Position numbers and translations under genes: made by a program. The notes beneath the pieces are model-generated. The model did not search any database. It was not told the origin of the DNA and saw nothing but the letters and a program-made list of their open reading frames with translations. A stretch of 64,000 nt of DNA from Desulfurivibrio sp044068625 (lineage in GTDB: Bacteria > Desulfobacterota > Desulfobulbia > Desulfobulbales > Desulfurivibrionaceae), in contig NZ_JBIPKH010000005.1 in the NCBI RefSeq assembly GCF_044068625.1, positions 103,387 through 167,386 of the forward strand, in the 5' to 3' direction. Of this stretch, positions 60,770 through 64,000 are shown in pieces. Every line of letters begins with the position of its first letter. The stretch's first letter is position 1.

Positions 60770-62450
60770 GATCCTGCGCGAGGCCTTGGTCGACCTGGCC
60801 AAGGCCCGCGAATTTGAAGCACGGCAACGCCGCGAATCGGAAGCCCTGCTGGCCGGTCTGCGGGTCCTGATCAAGCCCATGGAAAGCTCCAGGATGTTTA
60901 AGGAGTTGCTGGAGGTGATGCAAAAGGTCCTGGATTTCGCCGGGGCCTTTGTCCTCCAGAGCCGGCCCGACGGCTCGCTGCTGGCCACCGTGGCCACCGA
61001 CGATCTCTTTCTCCATCGCCGCTGGCAGCCGGCGGCCATGTTCCGGCGGGTACTGAGCCACGCCGCCACCACCGTTTTCGACGTGAAGATGGTGGAGGAG
61101 TGGCGGGAACAGCCCCCGGAGCTGCTGGCCGGGGTGGGCTCCGCCCTCCATGTTCCCTTACGGGGTGGCGATCAGGCCGCCATCCTGGTCTGCACCCATC
61201 CCCAACGCAGCCACTTCGCCCGGGCCCACCAACGGCTGGCGGAAAACTTCTCCACCTTGGCCTCCCAGGCCCTGCTCAACGCCGAGCGGCAGCAGATGGA
61301 AGCCCAGCTTTTCCAGGCCCGCAAGATGGAGGCCCTGGGAATTCTGGCCGGCGGCATTGCCCATGATTTCAACAACATCCTGACCCCGATCCTGATCCAT
61401 TCCCAAATGGCCACCCTGGAGGCGGGCAGCAACCCCGCCCTGCAAAAAAGTCTGAGCCAGATCGAACAGGCCGCCGAGCGGGCCGGCAAGCTGATCCACC
61501 AGATTCTCGACTTCAACCGCCAGGGCAAGCACGATCCCCGACCGATCCATCTGGGCCCGGTGATCAAGGAGGCGATTAAGTTTCTGCGCGCCACCATTGC
61601 TCCAAACATTGAAATTGAGTACAAGCAGAAAGGAGCAAACGATCTGGTGGCCGCCGACCCCACCCAGATGCTGCAGGTGGTTATGAACCTGGCCATCAAC
61701 GCCGCCCATGCCATGCGCAAAAAGGGGGGCAAGCTGACCATTGAGCTGGGGGCCGCCGCCCAGCCCGCCCCCCTGCCGCCGGAAGCCGCCAATCAGCCAG
61801 GCTGGCTGCAGCTGACGGTGACCGACAACGGACCGGGGATCGCGGCCGCAAATCTTAATCGGATCTTCGACCCCTTTTTCACCACCAAGGCCAAGGGGGA
61901 GGGCTCGGGGATGGGCCTGGCGGTGGCCCAGGGCATTATCAGCAAACATGGCGGTACCATCAGGGCATACAGCGAGCCGGGCCAGGGGGCGTGCTTTGAG
62001 ATTCTGCTGCCGGAGATCACCGGCCCCACCCAGGCCGGGGAAGAGCAGGTGAGTTTCCCGGCCATGCCCGGCGGCAGCGAAAAGATTCTCTTTGTCGATG
62101 ATGAGCTGCCGGTGATCAAGGCTTTCGTGCCGATGCTGGAACGGCTGGGCTACCGGGTGAGCACCGCCGTCAATGGCGAAGACGCCCTGCGGCTGATCGC
62201 CCGCCAGCCGCTCAAATATGATCTGCTGATCACCGACTACAACATGCCTGGTATCAACGGGGAAGAGTTGGCGGCCAGGGCGGTCAAACTCAACCCCCAG
62301 CTGCCGGTCATTCTCTGTACCGGCTTTGCCGGCCCGCTCAGCGAAGCCCACCGCCACGGACGAAATATCGCCGCCTGGATGACCAAACCCTTCCGCATGA
62401 GCGAATTCGCCGTCACCATCCGCCAAGCCCTGGCAACCGAGAAAAAATAA
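60756..62450 (+). CDS. Soluble hybrid histidine kinase (GAF-HisKA-HATPase-receiver)
   Basis: A 564 aa kinase with no membrane segment. A GAF-like sensor (about 40-175), HisKA with acceptor His in AGGIAHDFNNILTPILIH, HATPase with NAAHAMR, DNGPGI and GSGMGLAVAQGI, and a C-terminal receiver (about 445-560) with FVDDE, acceptor Asp in LLITDYNMPGING and Lys in MTKPF are visible. It overlaps the FIST gene and is followed after 13 bases by the NtrC-type regulator, forming one phosphorelay: FIST input, kinase, sigma-54 activator. Confidence 0.94.
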   Translation: MASDEILREALVDLAKAREFEARQRRESEALLAGLRVLIKPMESSRMFKELLEVMQKVLDFAGAFVLQSRPDGSLLATVATDDLFLHRRWQPAAMFRRVLSHAATTVFDVKMVEEWREQPPELLAGVGSALHVPLRGGDQAAILVCTHPQRSHFARAHQRLAENFSTLASQALLNAERQQMEAQLFQARKMEALGILAGGIAHDFNNILTPILIHSQMATLEAGSNPALQKSLSQIEQAAERAGKLIHQILDFNRQGKHDPRPIHLGPVIKEAIKFLRATIAPNIEIEYKQKGANDLVAADPTQMLQVVMNLAINAAHAMRKKGGKLTIELGAAAQPAPLPPEAANQPGWLQLTVTDNGPGIAAANLNRIFDPFFTTKAKGEGSGMGLAVAQGIISKHGGTIRAYSEPGQGACFEILLPEITGPTQAGEEQVSFPAMPGGSEKILFVDDELPVIKAFVPMLERLGYRVSTAVNGEDALRLIARQPLKYDLLITDYNMPGINGEELAARAVKLNPQLPVILCTGFAGPLSEAHRHGRNIAAWMTKPFRMSEFAVTIRQALATEKK

Positions 62451-62463
62451 CGGATCGACTGAT

Positions 62464-63867
62464 ATGGCCAAAGTTCTGGTGATCGATGACGATAAAATGA
62501 TCTGCGACACCCTCCAGACCCTGATCAACTCCCAGGGCCACGAAACCGCCGGCGCCCTGACTCTGAAGGAGGGCCGGGCGCGACTGCGCGAAATGGCCCC
62601 CGACCTGATCTTTCTGGATGTCAACCTCCCCGACGGCAGCGGCCTGGAGGCGGTGGCCGAACTGCGCCGGACCCCGCCCCACCCCGAAGTTATCATCATC
62701 ACCGGGGAGGGCGGACCGGACAACGCGGCCCTGGCCATGAAAAGCGACGCCTGGGATTATGTGCGCAAACCCCTCTCGATGCAGGCCGTGCTGCTGCCCC
62801 TGACCCGAGCCCTTCAGTACCGGGAGGAGAAGGCCTCGCGAACCTCCCGCCAGGTTCTGCGGCGCCCGGAGATCATCGGCAACGGCCCGGAAATCCTCTC
62901 CTGCCTGGACCTGGTGGCCAAGGCCGCCGGCACCGAGGCCAGCGTGCTGATCAGCGGCGAAACCGGTACCGGCAAGGAGCTCTTCGCCCGGGCCATTCAC
63001 GCCAACAGCGATCGGGCCGAGCAAAACTTCGTGGTGGTGGATTGCGCCGCCCTCCCCGCCACCCTGGTGGAAAGCATCCTTTTCGGCCACGAAAAAGGAA
63101 CCTTTACCGGGGCCGATCTGGCCCGGGAAGGCCTTTTACTTCAAGCTCACCAGGGCACTCTTTTCCTGGACGAGATCGGCGAGCTCCCCCTGGAATCCCA
63201 GGTGCGCCTGCTCAGGGTGCTGCAGGAGCAGCGTTTTCGCCCCATCGGCAGCACCAGCGAGGTGGAAAGCCGGTTCCGGGTGGTGGCCGCCACCAACCGC
63301 GACCTCGATGAGATGGCCGAAGCCGGAACCTTCCGGCGGGATCTGCTTTTCCGGCTCCGAGGCTTTGCCATCGAACTTCCGCCCCTGCGCCGGCGGGGTG
63401 ATGATCTCAGCGAACTGACCATGTCCCAGCTGGCCAAACTCAGCCGCCACTATCGAATCCCCACCAAGGGGGTCTGCCCCGGATTCATGGAAACCCTGCG
63501 GGAATATGACTGGCCGGGCAATGTCCGCGAACTGTTCAACGCCCTGGGCTCGGCCTTCGCCCAGGCCAAGGACGATCCCACCCTCTTTTCCATGCACCTG
63601 CCCGCCGATATCCGGGCCAGCGCCAAATCCAGACAGGTCAGGGCCGAATCCCGCGCCCAACTCCCCTCCTGCCCGGTCGCGCCCCAACCCTCATCCCTGC
63701 CCACCCTCCAGCATGTTCGGGAGGAGGCCCTGGAAAGGGCGGAACAGCGCTACCTCAACGACCTGCTTGGCCTGACCGAAGGCAACATGGAAAAGGCCTG
63801 CGCCATCTCGGGCCTCTCCCGCTCCCAGCTTTACCGGATCATGCAAAAACACCGAATCAAGCGGTAA
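62464..63867 (+). CDS. NtrC-family sigma-54 response regulator with GTFTGA loop
   Basis: A 467 aa enhancer-binding protein. Receiver domain (about 1-120; DDD pocket, acceptor D52 in FLDVNLP, K102). AAA+ domain (about 135-370) with Walker A GETGTGKE (165-172), loop 1 GTFTGA at 212-217, Walker B GTLFLDEIGE and the R-finger region. Fis-type HTH at the end (NMEKACAISGLSRSQLYRIMQ). The sigma-54-contacting loop is normally GAFTGA; Thr in place of Ala is a noted variant. It likely activates sigma-54 promoters, perhaps elsewhere. The 133 bases after it hold only a small CATGC-TGTC-GCATG hairpin. Confidence 0.95.
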   Translation: MAKVLVIDDDKMICDTLQTLINSQGHETAGALTLKEGRARLREMAPDLIFLDVNLPDGSGLEAVAELRRTPPHPEVIIITGEGGPDNAALAMKSDAWDYVRKPLSMQAVLLPLTRALQYREEKASRTSRQVLRRPEIIGNGPEILSCLDLVAKAAGTEASVLISGETGTGKELFARAIHANSDRAEQNFVVVDCAALPATLVESILFGHEKGTFTGADLAREGLLLQAHQGTLFLDEIGELPLESQVRLLRVLQEQRFRPIGSTSEVESRFRVVAATNRDLDEMAEAGTFRRDLLFRLRGFAIELPPLRRRGDDLSELTMSQLAKLSRHYRIPTKGVCPGFMETLREYDWPGNVRELFNALGSAFAQAKDDPTLFSMHLPADIRASAKSRQVRAESRAQLPSCPVAPQPSSLPTLQHVREEALERAEQRYLNDLLGLTEGNMEKACAISGLSRSQLYRIMQKHRIKR

Positions 63868-64000
63868 AAATAACGCCATGCTGTCGCATGAAACGCGAAA
63901 AGTCGCGGCAACGGCGAATCCCGGAACTCCCACCAACCCGGACCAAAACCGGAGCCCTGCAACCAACCCCTTGAATTAAAAGGCAATTAACATAAAACAC

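Overview
The window reads as chromosome of a GC-rich Gram-negative bacterium, most likely a sulfur-metabolising Desulfobacterota member (Desulfobulbales/Desulfurivibrio-like). This is inferred from gene content: lipid A genes (lpxD-fabZ-lpxA-lpxI), a type IV pilus/type II secretion protein, RecC, a PxxKW cysteine-rich protein, a DUF362 plus NapH/NapG-like ferredoxin pair, and a protein-thiocarboxylate homocysteine cluster. No rRNA, tRNA, CRISPR array, intact IS or phage was seen.

1-14.5 kb: signalling. A BvgS-like hybrid kinase runs off the left edge on the minus strand. Facing it is a co-directional 11-gene chemotaxis-type operon (REC-kinase, cheW, mcp, cheR, cheB, cheA, cheY, cheD, HDOD, cheY2, cheX). 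It is preceded by a good sigma-54 promoter and upstream palindromic sites.

14.5-29.5 kb: an accessory-looking stretch between two housekeeping genes, an rluA-type gene and der. It holds a phoH remnant with an internal deletion, two lipoproteins with beta-propeller-like repeats, and a large protein combining an OmpA-like domain with a HEXXHXXGXXD metalloprotease motif plus a partner gene. It also holds a membrane CBS-like protein, small redox, HNH and S4 proteins, a secreted decapeptide-repeat protein, and an amidoligase/glutamine-amidotransferase operon. A 13-nt G/C tract, related hairpins and a shared upstream motif also lie here.

29.7-41.8 kb: mostly core genes on the minus strand: der with an AmgK-like kinase, monomeric isocitrate dehydrogenase, recC, cheV, and speB-ykgJ-rlmH-membrane protein, then a TlpA-like lipoprotein. 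42-45.2 kb (plus): DUF502, DUF362 and a NapH/NapG-like fusion. 45.2-52.4 kb (minus): MurU-like nucleotidyltransferase, lpxI, lpxA, fabZ, lpxD, an IHF/HU gene, enolase and pilC.

52.5-64 kb: PxxKW protein, a DUF2064/TIGR04283 glycosyltransferase fusion, hsp20, then the compact minus-strand cluster permease-tusA-JAMM protease-thiF-metY-thiS. The carrier ends in GGGAR, so the JAMM protease is expected to expose Gly-Gly before sulfur loading, as in the Wolinella homocysteine route. The right end is a FIST sensor, soluble hybrid kinase and NtrC-type regulator operon. Functions are from sequence recognition only; no database search was possible.
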